Part shown: positions 1 to 7,494 of the stretch, piece by piece
How positions within the stretch are numbered: the first letter of the stretch is position 1
Layout of the letters: each line of letters opens with the position of its first letter
Source of the DNA: Burkholderiales bacterium
GTDB lineage: Bacteria > Pseudomonadota > Gammaproteobacteria > Burkholderiales > Burkholderiaceae_C
Length of the DNA: 15,635 nucleotides
Direction of reading: 5' to 3'
NCBI GenBank assembly: GCA_005793295.1
Contig: SXSX01000047.1
Location: 1-15,635 of the forward strand
Notes under the pieces: generated by a model
Seen by the model: the letters and a program-made list of their open reading frames with translations, nothing else
Database searches by the model: none
Told to the model about the DNA's origin: nothing
Position numbers and translations under genes: made by a program

Positions 1-189
1 AACCCAACGCCTTAAGTCGCACACAATTAAGCGGCGCACTCCCACACATCGGGCTACCACTGGCGCAAAACTTCGCTCTACAACCCAGTCAATCTGGGCT
101 TTCGGAAAGGCTTTAAGAATGTCTTGTGCCGCGGGCATGCTGTGCACCACATCCCCCAAGGAAGATAACTTGACGATCAATACTTTCAT
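1..189 (-). CDS. waaC: Lipopolysaccharide heptosyltransferase I, N-terminal part (cut by window edge)
   Basis: Reading the minus strand from an ATG at 187-189 gives 63 uninterrupted codons running off the left edge. The peptide begins MKVLIVKLSSLGDVVHSMPA and continues with an IDWVVE-type segment, which is the characteristic amino terminus of the GT9 heptosyltransferases WaaC/WaaF. These enzymes transfer L-glycero-D-manno-heptose from ADP-heptose to the Kdo-lipid A inner core on the cytoplasmic face of the inner membrane. The short first strand, the SSLGD loop and the IDWVVE segment fit WaaC better than WaaF, but only the first fifth or so of the protein is visible. It starts 10 bp after the stop of the phosphohexomutase gene, so the two are probably co-transcribed. 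No strong ribosome binding site is visible before the ATG. Confidence 0.85.
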   Translation of the reverse strand, partial: MKVLIVKLSSLGDVVHSMPAAQDILKAFPKAQIDWVVERSFAPVVARCVGVRRLIVCDLRRWV

Positions 190-199
190 TGCTGAAGTC

Positions 200-1582
200 T
201 TAATGCGCAGATTGCTCAAACTGGGCGTCAGGCTTAACGGTTTGTAACAAGTCGAACATGATTTTTTGAATCCGCTCGAGTGCCTCTGGGGTATGGCCTT
301 CAAAGCGCAAAACTAAAACGGGTGTCGTGTTGGAAGCTCTGACCAACCCAAAGCCGTCTGGCCAGTCCACGCGCAAACCATCAATCGTGGTCACCACGGC
401 GGGCGTTTCAAACTGTGATCGTGCTACCAACTTTTCGACCAATGCGTGCGGCTCGCCTTCGGCACAAGGCACGTTGAGCTCAGGTGTTGAGTAGCTGGTT
501 GGAAGTGCATGCAGCAATGCGTTGGAATCAGCCACCTTACTGACAATTTCTAACAGGCGACAACCTGCGTACGTTCCATCATCAAAACCAAACCACCGTT
601 CTTTAAAAAAGATGTGACCGCTCATCTCGCCACCCAAAGGGGAATTTATCTCGCGCATTTTTGCTTTGATGAGTGAGTGTCCTGTTTTAAACATCAACGG
701 CACGCCGCCAGCCGCTTTGATGGCAGGGGCTAGGCGCTGAGAACACTTCACATCAAACAAAATAGTGCTACCGGGAACGCGAGACAGAACGTCTTGTGCA
801 AACAAAATCATTTGTCGGTCGGGGTAAATATTGCTGCCATCGCGGGTCACAATTCCGAGGCGATCCCCGTCGCCATCAAAGGCCAAGCCTAACTCGGCGT
901 CGCTGGTTTGCAAAGCATGAATCAGGTCACGCAGATTTTCAGGCTTGCTCGGATCAGGATGGTGGTTAGGGAAATTGCCGTCGACCTCGCTGAAGAGCTC
1001 AATCACTTCGCAGCCAATAGATCGCAATATGTCGGGTGCCGATGCCCCGGCTACCCCATTGCCAGAATCGACGACAATTTTGATGGGGCGCTGAAGGCGA
1101 ATGTCGCTTTGAATGCGTTCTTGGTAAGCAGGCCTGACATCGGCACTGCTTCTGCTCCCGCCAGCTTTCAGCTTCCAAGTCGCATCGACCATCATGTTCC
1201 GCAGGGCTTGGATATCGTCTCCAAAGATTGCGCGCCCACCCATCACCATTTTGAAACCGTTGTAATCCCTGGGGTTATGGCTACCTGTCACCTGAATTCC
1301 ACTGGTGCACAGCGTACTTGCTGCAAAGTACAACATTGGCGTGGTTACCATGCCCACATCAATGACCTCCACGCCTGATTCTGATAATCCACGCATCAAG
1401 GCATCGGCCAGCGACGGACCGCTTAAGCGGCCATCCCGGCCTACGGCAACCTTTTTTTCACCATGCTGCAGTGCTTGGGTTCCAAAGGTCTGGCCCAATC
1501 GAAGTGCGACGTCTTCATTAACCGTTGTGGGTACGATGCCGCGAATGTCGTAGGCTTTGAAGATACTGGGAGAGATAGTCAT
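200..1582 (-). CDS. Phosphomannomutase/phosphoglucomutase
   Basis: This 460-residue protein belongs to the alpha-D-phosphohexomutase superfamily, which interconverts hexose 6-phosphate and hexose 1-phosphate for nucleotide-sugar, LPS and exopolysaccharide synthesis in the cytoplasm. The four diagnostic loops are present in order: the phosphoserine loop TGSHNP with the catalytic Ser at about 101, the metal-binding DGDGDR loop at about 236-241, the sugar-recognition GEMSGH loop at 318-323, and the phosphate-binding RASNTTP loop at 415-421. The length matches AlgC/ManB/CpsG (about 455-465 residues), and the start KAYDIRG is typical. The dual AlgC-like specificity (mannose and glucose) is inferred from the GEMSGH form and cannot be proved here. 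The ATG at 1580-1582 has only an A-rich stretch upstream instead of a clear Shine-Dalgarno. waaC follows 10 bp downstream. Confidence 0.93.
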   Translation of the reverse strand: MTISPSIFKAYDIRGIVPTTVNEDVALRLGQTFGTQALQHGEKKVAVGRDGRLSGPSLADALMRGLSESGVEVIDVGMVTTPMLYFAASTLCTSGIQVTGSHNPRDYNGFKMVMGGRAIFGDDIQALRNMMVDATWKLKAGGSRSSADVRPAYQERIQSDIRLQRPIKIVVDSGNGVAGASAPDILRSIGCEVIELFSEVDGNFPNHHPDPSKPENLRDLIHALQTSDAELGLAFDGDGDRLGIVTRDGSNIYPDRQMILFAQDVLSRVPGSTILFDVKCSQRLAPAIKAAGGVPLMFKTGHSLIKAKMREINSPLGGEMSGHIFFKERWFGFDDGTYAGCRLLEIVSKVADSNALLHALPTSYSTPELNVPCAEGEPHALVEKLVARSQFETPAVVTTIDGLRVDWPDGFGLVRASNTTPVLVLRFEGHTPEALERIQKIMFDLLQTVKPDAQFEQSAH

Positions 1583-1640
1583 TTTTTTTGTAGCACGGGC
1601 ACAGCTCTGGTTGGTTCTGCCATTGTAAAAGCGTTCAGAT

Positions 1641-1664
1641 GAATGGGGATAGCGGTATCCATTC
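1641..1664. promoter_or_regulatory. Imperfect inverted repeat in the divergent intergenic region
   Basis: Between the divergently transcribed phosphohexomutase and methyltransferase genes there is a dyad: GGATA (1647-1651) and TATCC (1656-1660) around a 4-nt centre. It is extended by GAAT (1641-1644) and ATTC (1661-1664) with two unpaired bases on the left arm. It lies about 40 bp before the methyltransferase ATG and could be an operator or only a weak hairpin. No convincing -35/-10 pair was found in this 121-bp gap. Confidence 0.25.
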
Positions 1665-1703
1665 CAGTACTATCGCTTATCAAGCTACCATGACAAGCAA
1701 AAA

Positions 1704-2201
1704 ATGAAGCCCTTTCAATCCCAAGCAGTCAAAACCACGTTTCAAAGTCCGCTCGGCCTTATGACTCTGGCTGCCAATGACAAAGGTTTAGTTGGTGTTT
1801 GGTTTGACGGACAAAAACATCAACCTGCCTTGGCTGATTGGGCCATGGTGAACAACCATCCTGTTTTAGACCAAGTCAAAGCTGCGCTCCAAGCCTATTT
1901 TTTGGGTCAAAGCAAAGATTGGAAATTAGACATTGACGAAACCATAGGAACAGATTTTCAACGCCAAGTTTGGAGCCAACTTCGCAACATACCTGCTGGA
2001 AAAACTGCAAGTTATGCGGACATTGCCCATGCCATTGGACGCCCAAAAGCCGTTCGTGCCGTAGGGTCTGCGGTAGGACGCAACCCTCTAAGCATTGTGA
2101 CCCCCTGTCATCGAGTGATCGGGAGTAAGGGGGCAATGACGGGATACGCAGGGGGAATAGAACGTAAGATCGCGCTTCTTAAATTAGAAAGTGCTTTGTG
2201 A
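1704..2201 (+). CDS. ogt: Methylated-DNA--protein-cysteine methyltransferase
   Basis: A 165-residue suicide DNA repair protein that removes alkyl groups from O6-alkylguanine (and O4-alkylthymine) by transferring them to its own cysteine. The active-site motif PCHRV is present with the acceptor Cys at about 135. Before it comes the helix-turn-helix segment with the arginine finger (RAVGSAVGRNP, Arg about 118, Asn about 127). After it comes the SKGAMTGYAGG loop. The length fits stand-alone Ogt/MGMT proteins and there is no Ada N-terminal domain. The stop codon overlaps the GTG start of the following transporter gene (GTGA), so the two are translationally coupled. The repair gene and an exporter in one unit may reflect detoxification of alkylating compounds, but this is inference. 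Confidence 0.93.
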   Translation: MKPFQSQAVKTTFQSPLGLMTLAANDKGLVGVWFDGQKHQPALADWAMVNNHPVLDQVKAALQAYFLGQSKDWKLDIDETIGTDFQRQVWSQLRNIPAGKTASYADIAHAIGRPKAVRAVGSAVGRNPLSIVTPCHRVIGSKGAMTGYAGGIERKIALLKLESAL

Positions 2202-3112
2202 ACGCCACTGCTTCCCGACCGTCTCCTTGGATCCCTGAATTTGTTTTACTCGCCGCCATCTGGGGAGCCTCCTTTTTGTTCACACGAATCGGCACAGTGG
2301 AGTTTGGGGTATTGGCTACGGCTGGTCTTCGAGTGCTGATAGCGACCTTGTTTCTGCTTCCCATTCTTTTGATTCGTGGCCACAGCCAATCCTTGCGAGA
2401 GCACTGGAAATTGGTTTTACTTGTTGGCGTTACCAATTCCGCTATTCCGTTTGTCTGTTTTAGCTTTGCTCTGCAGTCCATCACCGTGGGCCTTTCCTCC
2501 CTATTGAATGCCACAGTGCCCTTGTTTGGCGCAGTCATCGCGTGGGCGTGGCTCAGCGACCGGCCTAGTGGATCGCGCATGTTGGGTTTAGCTATTGGAT
2601 TTTTCGGCGTAGCGATGTTGGCTTGGGACAAAGCCACTTTCAAGCCCGATGCATCCGGGTTGTCCAGCGGATGGGGCGTTTTAGCGTGTCTTTTTGCTTG
2701 TATTTGCTACGGTATCTCAGCAAGTTTCACCAAACGATTCCTCGGTGGACTACCTTCCTTGGTGTCCTCAACGGGCAGTCAACTTGGCGCAGCTTTAGCG
2801 CTACTGCCGCTCACCATTTTTTATTGGCCAAGCCAGGAAGTGTCGATGAAAGCTTGGGGGGCAGTGATCACTTTAGGCGTGGTCTGTACAGGATTTGCCT
2901 ATATTCTTTTCTTTCGCCTTATCGAGCGAGCGGGTCCAGCCAAAGCCTTATCGGTCACTTTCGCCATTCCTGTCTTTGCCGTTCTCTACGGTGTGATTCT
3001 GCTAGGGGAAACAGTGACGCCGTGGATGGTGGGCTGTGGTTTAGTGATCGTGCTGGGAACAACTCTATCCACAGGAATACTGAAATTCTCGACTCTTGGA
3101 TTGTCTAAATAA
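2198..3112 (+). CDS. EamA/DMT-superfamily transporter (coupled to ogt)
   Basis: A 304-residue, very hydrophobic protein with about ten predicted transmembrane segments in two EamA repeats, typical of drug/metabolite transporters. The first repeat opens with the family pattern LLAAIWGASFLFTRIG. The second ends with a VLYGVILLGETVTPWM-type segment, where a conserved Glu and Pro/Trp are usual in EamA proteins. The start is GTG at 2198, overlapping the ogt stop by 4 bp. The C-terminus overlaps the convergent glycerate kinase gene by 8 bp. The substrate cannot be told from sequence; the family includes amino-acid, purine and metabolite exporters in the inner membrane. Confidence 0.88.
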   Translation: MNATASRPSPWIPEFVLLAAIWGASFLFTRIGTVEFGVLATAGLRVLIATLFLLPILLIRGHSQSLREHWKLVLLVGVTNSAIPFVCFSFALQSITVGLSSLLNATVPLFGAVIAWAWLSDRPSGSRMLGLAIGFFGVAMLAWDKATFKPDASGLSSGWGVLACLFACICYGISASFTKRFLGGLPSLVSSTGSQLGAALALLPLTIFYWPSQEVSMKAWGAVITLGVVCTGFAYILFFRLIERAGPAKALSVTFAIPVFAVLYGVILLGETVTPWMVGCGLVIVLGTTLSTGILKFSTLGLSK

Positions 3113-4385
3113 CCAATACCACCCGGAAATCATTCACATTGGTATGCGTAGGGCCTGTAACGAGCGAATCCCCGAGTCGCTCAAAAAAAGTATGCGCATC
3201 GTTGGTATCTAGAAACTCTACCGGATCCATTTTCAAAGAGCGCGAACGATCCAATGTTTGCGGATCCGCGTAGGCGCCTGCAACTTCTTCTTGGCCGTCA
3301 ACACCGTCGGTATCTGCGGCCAATGCGTGTATGCCGTTTGCACCGCGAAGTGCCAAAGCCAAGGCCAACAAGAACTCGACATTTCGGCCTCCCCTGCCCT
3401 TACCCCGAACAGTCACCGTGGTCTCTCCACCGGAGAGCAAGACGCAGGGCTTAGAAAAAGGCGCGCCAGTACGAGCGCATTGCAGTGCAAGCGCAGCCAT
3501 CACTTTTCCAACTTCTCGCGACTCCCCTTCAATCGCGTCACTCAGAATATAAGCGTTCAATCCCGCAGCACGGGCCACTTCAGCGGCGGCCTCTAAGGCC
3601 ATTTGCGGTGTGGCAATGAGACGACTTTCAGAGCGCGACATCCGCGCGTCTTCAGGTTTCATTGACTCGCCAGAGCCACTTTCTAAAACATAGTTTGCAA
3701 TTACAGGAAGCTCAATCGCATACCTGCGAACAATCGCCAAGGCGTCCGTACAAGTCGTTGGATCAGCAACGGTTGGGCCGGACGCAATATCAATAGGATC
3801 ATCCCCAGGAACGTCCGATAACAGCAAGGTGAAGACTCGCGCAGGAAAGCACGCAGCAGCTAAACGGCCACCCTTGATCGCAGATAGATGTCGTCGTACG
3901 CAATTCATTTCAGAAATCGATGCTCCTGACTTCAACAAAGCCGCATTAATGGCTTGTTTATCTTCAAGGCTGATGCCTTCCAATGGCAAAGGCATCAGAG
4001 CCGAGCCACCGCCAGAGATCAGGCACAAAACCAAATCATCTTTAGTTAAATTTTGAACTCGCTTAAGGATCGCTTTCGCAGCATTTAAACCATTGACATC
4101 CGGAACGGGGTGAGATGCTTCTACGATGTCGATATGTTTGCAATCCACCCCATATCCATACCGCGTTACAACCAAGCCTTCCAACGGCCCTTTCCAATGG
4201 TCTTCCACCGCACGGGCCATAGCAGCAGACGCCTTTCCCGCCCCGATGACGATGAGCCTGCCTTGGGGTGGCGAAGGCAAATGGGCAGGAACACACAAAG
4301 CAGGTTGGGCGCTGGCGACTGCAGCGCGGAACATGTCGCGTAACAGTTCTTTAGCTTCGCTAGCGTTCAGTAGGGGGCGCATCAT
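3105..4385 (-). CDS. Glycerate 2-kinase, MOFRL/GckA-TtuD family
   Basis: The protein matches the DUF4147/MOFRL family that phosphorylates D-glycerate to 2-phosphoglycerate; the family was long annotated as hydroxypyruvate reductase TtuD. Visible landmarks are the early GAGKASAAMA loop, EASHPVPD, the glycine-rich ISGGGSAL nucleotide loop, LLLSDVPGDDP followed by IASGPTV, and the C-terminal MOFRL domain with LLSGGETTV, GRGGRN and AADTDGVDG. I start it at an ATG at 4383-4385 (426 residues). A longer reading to 4460 would intrude into the dehydrogenase gene upstream and adds a tail not expected in the family. An AAAGG element lies upstream of this ATG. It sits 19 bp behind a 2-hydroxyacid dehydrogenase gene, so hydroxypyruvate or tartronate semialdehyde reduced by that enzyme would feed this kinase. 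Confidence 0.9.
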   Translation of the reverse strand: MMRPLLNASEAKELLRDMFRAAVASAQPALCVPAHLPSPPQGRLIVIGAGKASAAMARAVEDHWKGPLEGLVVTRYGYGVDCKHIDIVEASHPVPDVNGLNAAKAILKRVQNLTKDDLVLCLISGGGSALMPLPLEGISLEDKQAINAALLKSGASISEMNCVRRHLSAIKGGRLAAACFPARVFTLLLSDVPGDDPIDIASGPTVADPTTCTDALAIVRRYAIELPVIANYVLESGSGESMKPEDARMSRSESRLIATPQMALEAAAEVARAAGLNAYILSDAIEGESREVGKVMAALALQCARTGAPFSKPCVLLSGGETTVTVRGKGRGGRNVEFLLALALALRGANGIHALAADTDGVDGQEEVAGAYADPQTLDRSRSLKMDPVEFLDTNDAHTFFERLGDSLVTGPTHTNVNDFRVVLVI

Positions 4386-4404
4386 GGATTGTTGAAACCT
4401 TTGC

Positions 4405-5385
4405 TTAAGGTTTAGCGCACTTGCCACCCTCTGCCAATCCAAAATGGGCGGCAACACCATCTAAAACCAGCATCCCCATCGCGGTACGGACCTCGTCTGT
4501 TGCACTACCAACATGGGGCAATAAGGTTGTGTGCTCTAAAGCCAGCCATCGTGGATCAATGTGCGGTTCATTACGATAAACATCCATGGCTACGCCACCG
4601 AGTCTGCCCGTTGCAGCGTGGGCAAAGAACGCTTCTTCGTCGATCAGATCACCGCGGGCAACGTTAACTACCATCGCTTGATCCGGCAGCAACGCCAATC
4701 GCGCTGCATTGATAGAACCACGCAACTGCGCTGTAGCAGGGGCACAAATACACAAAATATCACTGTGGGCCACTAAACCGTCAAGCGTTGGATGGAATTG
4801 CGCGCCCTGTGACTTTTCTGGGGGTAAGGCCGAACGGTTATGGTAATGAATCGACAGGCCAAAGGGCCGGGCTCGCTCGGCTACAGCCTGACCTATGCGC
4901 CCCATTCCAAAGATACCCAGTCGCAATCCTTGTAAAGACCGACCCAGCATAGACTTAGGCGCCCAACGCCCCCATCGCCGTTCCCGAAGGATTTTTTCAA
5001 CACCACTGGTATCTCGAGCGGCCGCGATGATCAAAAACAAAGTCAGATCTGCAACCGCTTGCGTAAGCACATCAGGGGTATGAAAAACTTTCAGCCCGCG
5101 TTTTGAAGCCGCTTGCAAATCAACGTGGTCGGTTCCCACCGAATAGGTTCCGAGTACTTTGATCGAATCGGGCAAGGCAGCAATCGTTTGAGCGCTGAGC
5201 TTATCGCCTGGCATCACGATCAAAGCATCCATGCCAGCCACATTTTTCAATAATGCGTCGCCAATCGCAACGTCTTCGCGCCAAACGGTCAGATCAAACA
5301 ATTGCTGAGCACGCTCTATTACGGCATCGGGCGGAACTCCCGTTAAAAGCAGCCGAGGTTTGGGAGGTTTTAATTCAGGGTTCAT
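4405..5385 (-). CDS. D-2-hydroxyacid dehydrogenase (glyoxylate/hydroxypyruvate reductase type)
   Basis: A 326-residue member of the D-isomer-specific 2-hydroxyacid dehydrogenases. The Rossmann fingerprint GMGRIG lies at about 160-165. The catalytic triad is intact: Arg about 244 in VNVARGDLID, Glu about 273 in YRNEPHID and His about 291 in LLPHVGSAT. The substrate-loop segment GTYSVGTDHVD resembles glyoxylate/hydroxypyruvate reductases (GhrB-like). An Arg in the HNRS segment after the second beta strand suggests NADPH rather than NADH, by analogy with that subgroup. The ATG overlaps the crotonase stop (ATGA). The glycerate kinase follows directly, which supports hydroxypyruvate to D-glycerate as the physiological reaction. 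The exact substrate is not proved. Confidence 0.88.
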   Translation of the reverse strand: MNPELKPPKPRLLLTGVPPDAVIERAQQLFDLTVWREDVAIGDALLKNVAGMDALIVMPGDKLSAQTIAALPDSIKVLGTYSVGTDHVDLQAASKRGLKVFHTPDVLTQAVADLTLFLIIAAARDTSGVEKILRERRWGRWAPKSMLGRSLQGLRLGIFGMGRIGQAVAERARPFGLSIHYHNRSALPPEKSQGAQFHPTLDGLVAHSDILCICAPATAQLRGSINAARLALLPDQAMVVNVARGDLIDEEAFFAHAATGRLGGVAMDVYRNEPHIDPRWLALEHTTLLPHVGSATDEVRTAMGMLVLDGVAAHFGLAEGGKCAKP

Positions 5386-6425
5386 TTCTTTTTTCCGCGT
5401 TTCTTACTGATATCCGTTGACCACTGGGAGCGAGCGCCTTTGGCGGGCGGGCTCATGAAGGCATCACCCAAATTACCCGACCCAGGTTCTGGAATAGGAC
5501 GACCGCTGTCGCGCCACTCTACGGCGGCCGCAAACCCGTATGTTTCAGCATAACGTTTAAACCAAAGTCCTTCGGGTGTGTGACGTGTAATGCCATCGAA
5601 AACATTGGCAAACATCTGCGTTTGCTCCAGCCCCATCGCGTCGATAGCTTGATTGATTACGAGCTTAAGCATCATGAGTTGGTTTTTAGGAACACCCGCA
5701 ATACGGTCTGCTAATTTCTTTACAGTTGCATCGAGCTTTGCCAGGGGCGCCACTTCCGTTGCCAACCCCCACTCATACGCTTGCTTGCCGGTAATCAAAT
5801 CACCTGTGAGCATCAAGCGCTTAGCTCGCATCGCACCCAAACGGTAAACCCACATCGCAGGACTTGGGCAGCCCCAAACGCGCACAGGCATATAACCAAT
5901 TCTGGCTTTATCTTCCATTACGATGAAGTCGCAACAGGTCGCGATATCACTGCCCCCAGCAGCGGCATAGCCGTGAACTCTGGCAATCGTAGGTTTATAG
6001 GAACGCCACAGGCTCATGAAGTCCTCGGTATTTTTCTTCATGAACTTATAGTCCAGCATCGGGTCCCAAGGCATGGGCTGGGTAATGATGTTGGTGGGGT
6101 CGCCTTCCGCGTAGTGCTTGAGGTCATAGCCGGCGCAAAAAGCATCGCCTGCGCCGCGCACGACGATCACATGCACCCGATCATCGGCGTTCGCTGCCTC
6201 AACGGCTTGGCGAATTTCACCAGGCATTTCATCATTAATCGCGTTCAATCGCTCCGGGCGGTTGAGCGTGATCGTTGCAATACGCCCATCGACAGAAATT
6301 TTGAGGGTAGAGTAGTTCTTGTCAGCTTTTTTACTGGCAAGGCGCGCTCCTAAAACTACTTTTTTGCTTGCAGCTTTGAATTTAGGTTTCGCTGAGGAAA
6401 TTGATTTTTTTGGTACTGTAGCCAT
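5382..6425 (-). CDS. Crotonase-superfamily protein (enoyl-CoA hydratase-like) with basic tails
   Basis: A 347-residue protein with a crotonase fold from about residue 42 (ISVDGRIATITLNRPERLNA). The oxyanion-hole segments are AFCAGYDL (about 95-102) and GYAAAGG (about 152-158), so it should bind an acyl-CoA thioester. The two glutamates of classical enoyl-CoA hydratase are not seen: the first position reads Asp (about 160, GGSDIA), and the GQPE-type second site reads GYMPVRVWG. The first 40 residues are Lys/Ala/Ser-rich and probably disordered, and the C-terminus ends in a KKRGKKK tail. I choose the ATG at 6423-6425 because GGAGA sits 7-9 bp before it; an in-frame ATG four codons upstream is less favoured. 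It heads an operon with the dehydrogenase and glycerate kinase. The reaction is unknown; an isomerase, hydrolase or other crotonase chemistry is as likely as hydration. Confidence 0.85.
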   Translation of the reverse strand: MATVPKKSISSAKPKFKAASKKVVLGARLASKKADKNYSTLKISVDGRIATITLNRPERLNAINDEMPGEIRQAVEAANADDRVHVIVVRGAGDAFCAGYDLKHYAEGDPTNIITQPMPWDPMLDYKFMKKNTEDFMSLWRSYKPTIARVHGYAAAGGSDIATCCDFIVMEDKARIGYMPVRVWGCPSPAMWVYRLGAMRAKRLMLTGDLITGKQAYEWGLATEVAPLAKLDATVKKLADRIAGVPKNQLMMLKLVINQAIDAMGLEQTQMFANVFDGITRHTPEGLWFKRYAETYGFAAAVEWRDSGRPIPEPGSGNLGDAFMSPPAKGARSQWSTDISKKRGKKK

Positions 6426-6514
6426 AGTTGTCTCCATGAGTCAGGCGACAATAATTTGCCACCTTTAAAGAACAACTACTTTGTACCACGCTTATCGCAG
6501 CGCCTGGAAAACGA

Positions 6515-6949
6515 CTATTCGATGGAAGCGCTTTTACTAGACTCAACCATCTGAATGTAATTGGACAAAAGAATCACACGGTCTTTAGTGATACTTCCAA
6601 TTTTTCTGATGCCCTGAATGGGATTAGAGATTCCGGCTTGTACTTTGGAGAAAATAGTTTGCATTAACCTGATTTCTGCATCCCTTTGGTGTGCCCATTG
6701 CTTTTGCGATTTACGCAAAGCGGTTTGCTCATCCTCTGACAAAAGTTTCATGAGAGTGTTGTACTTGGACATCAACTCTACATCCCACAGCTTTTCCGAT
6801 TGCAAAGTGCAATTAGCAATACCGGGCAGAGTTGGTTTTTTAGCAATGCATTCATCCAGAATTTTGTCAATAGGGTTGTCTGCAGCCCATGACACCTGGC
6901 CTAAGAAACCGCTCGCGGCAGCGACAATGATTACAATTAACTTAAGCAT
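6515..6949 (-). CDS. Secreted LprI/DUF1311-family protein
   Basis: A 144-residue protein with a clear signal peptide: a hydrophobic core at about residues 4-15 and a predicted signal peptidase I site near VSWA/A (about 22-23). The mature part has two cysteines (about 34 and 47) that could form a disulfide in the periplasm. It also has the pattern of the lysozyme-inhibitor LprI N-terminal domain (DUF1311): a helix with a Y-N-x-L-M-x-L-L segment, then KSQKQWAHQRDAEI. Members are small periplasmic proteins, a few of which inhibit lysozyme; most have no assigned role. The gene stands alone, with no obvious Shine-Dalgarno at its ATG. Family assignment is by pattern recognition and the function is not assigned. 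Confidence 0.65.
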   Translation of the reverse strand: MLKLIVIIVAAASGFLGQVSWAADNPIDKILDECIAKKPTLPGIANCTLQSEKLWDVELMSKYNTLMKLLSEDEQTALRKSQKQWAHQRDAEIRLMQTIFSKVQAGISNPIQGIRKIGSITKDRVILLSNYIQMVESSKSASIE

Positions 6950-7053
6950 AAAATTTATGGGTTCTGTTTAAATATTACGTTTCTGTCATTTACTATACAT
7001 TGGCTTAAGAAAAATGGTGTGACTTTCTAGGCAAAATTACAAAAAATTAACCC

Positions 7054-7464
7054 ATGGATCAAACTGAGATATTCATCGTCGCGTTCTTGACAGTTTTGCT
7101 GCTTTTGCTGACGTCAATACCTGTTTACATTCACAGGGTTGGATTACGTTCTCAACGAAAATTCATTGGTGCACTGCAGAAATCACTGCCCCGAATTTCG
7201 ATTGATTCAAGTCGCAGCCAAACCAACCAATTCTTTATTCCCAATCATTACGCGCTTTTTCAACTCAGTAGCCGATCTTTTTTGATTGTTTTTGGGCCTT
7301 TGGAGGTCATTAAAAACACCGACAGGTTGCCTTACGGGAAGGCCATTCTTAAGAAGCTTCATAGCAAGTACAGCACTGACGATTTCAATGCAATAGCCGC
7401 ACTGGTTGCCGAAAAAAGCACAATCCCTGATGCAGATGAGATTCGCAAAGTAACCGCGCCTTAG
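7054..7464 (+). CDS. Hypothetical membrane-anchored protein
   Basis: A 136-residue protein I do not recognise. Residues about 7-27 form one strong hydrophobic segment (IVAFLTVLLLLLTSIPVYI), followed at once by an Arg-rich stretch (HRVGLRSQRK). This suggests an N-out/C-in or signal-anchor topology with a soluble domain of about 100 residues. That domain contains alternating beta-like and helical stretches, including FFIPNHYALFQLSSRSFLIVFG. It has no cysteines. The ATG lacks a clear Shine-Dalgarno. It is divergent from the DUF1311 gene and converges on the downstream transporter gene with a gap of about 20 bp. Coding status rests on length, a sensible amino-acid composition and lack of a better frame. 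Confidence 0.55.
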   Translation: MDQTEIFIVAFLTVLLLLLTSIPVYIHRVGLRSQRKFIGALQKSLPRISIDSSRSQTNQFFIPNHYALFQLSSRSFLIVFGPLEVIKNTDRLPYGKAILKKLHSKYSTDDFNAIAALVAEKSTIPDADEIRKVTAP

Positions 7465-7471
7465 GTCCGCT

Positions 7472-7494
7472 GAAGGGCCGTGGTTAGGCCTTTT
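7472..7494. terminator. Possible short terminator hairpin between convergent genes
   Basis: GAAGGGCC (7472-7479) can pair with GGCCTTTT (7487-7494) around a 7-nt loop, with two G-U wobbles; the T run is on the right arm. It sits just past the stop of the small membrane protein gene and overlaps the last codons of the convergent EamA gene. The stem is short and the T run partly lies inside it, so this is a weak call. Confidence 0.3.

Noticed and set aside
908..1378. Long open frame of 156 codons on the plus strand opposite the phosphohexomutase gene
   Set aside because: It is antisense to a gene with all four family motifs, and its translation shows no recognisable domain, so it is a shadow frame.
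4386..4460. Upstream extension of the glycerate kinase to 4460
   Set aside because: It would overlap the dehydrogenase gene by 56 bp and add a tail with no family match; the ATG at 4383-4385 fits better.
5781..6353. 190-codon plus-strand open frame opposite the crotonase gene
   Set aside because: The minus-strand crotonase is clear; this frame has no family features.
6442..6505. CAGGCG/CGCCTG inverted repeat between the crotonase and DUF1311 genes
   Set aside because: 6-bp arms separated by more than 50 bp are expected by chance.
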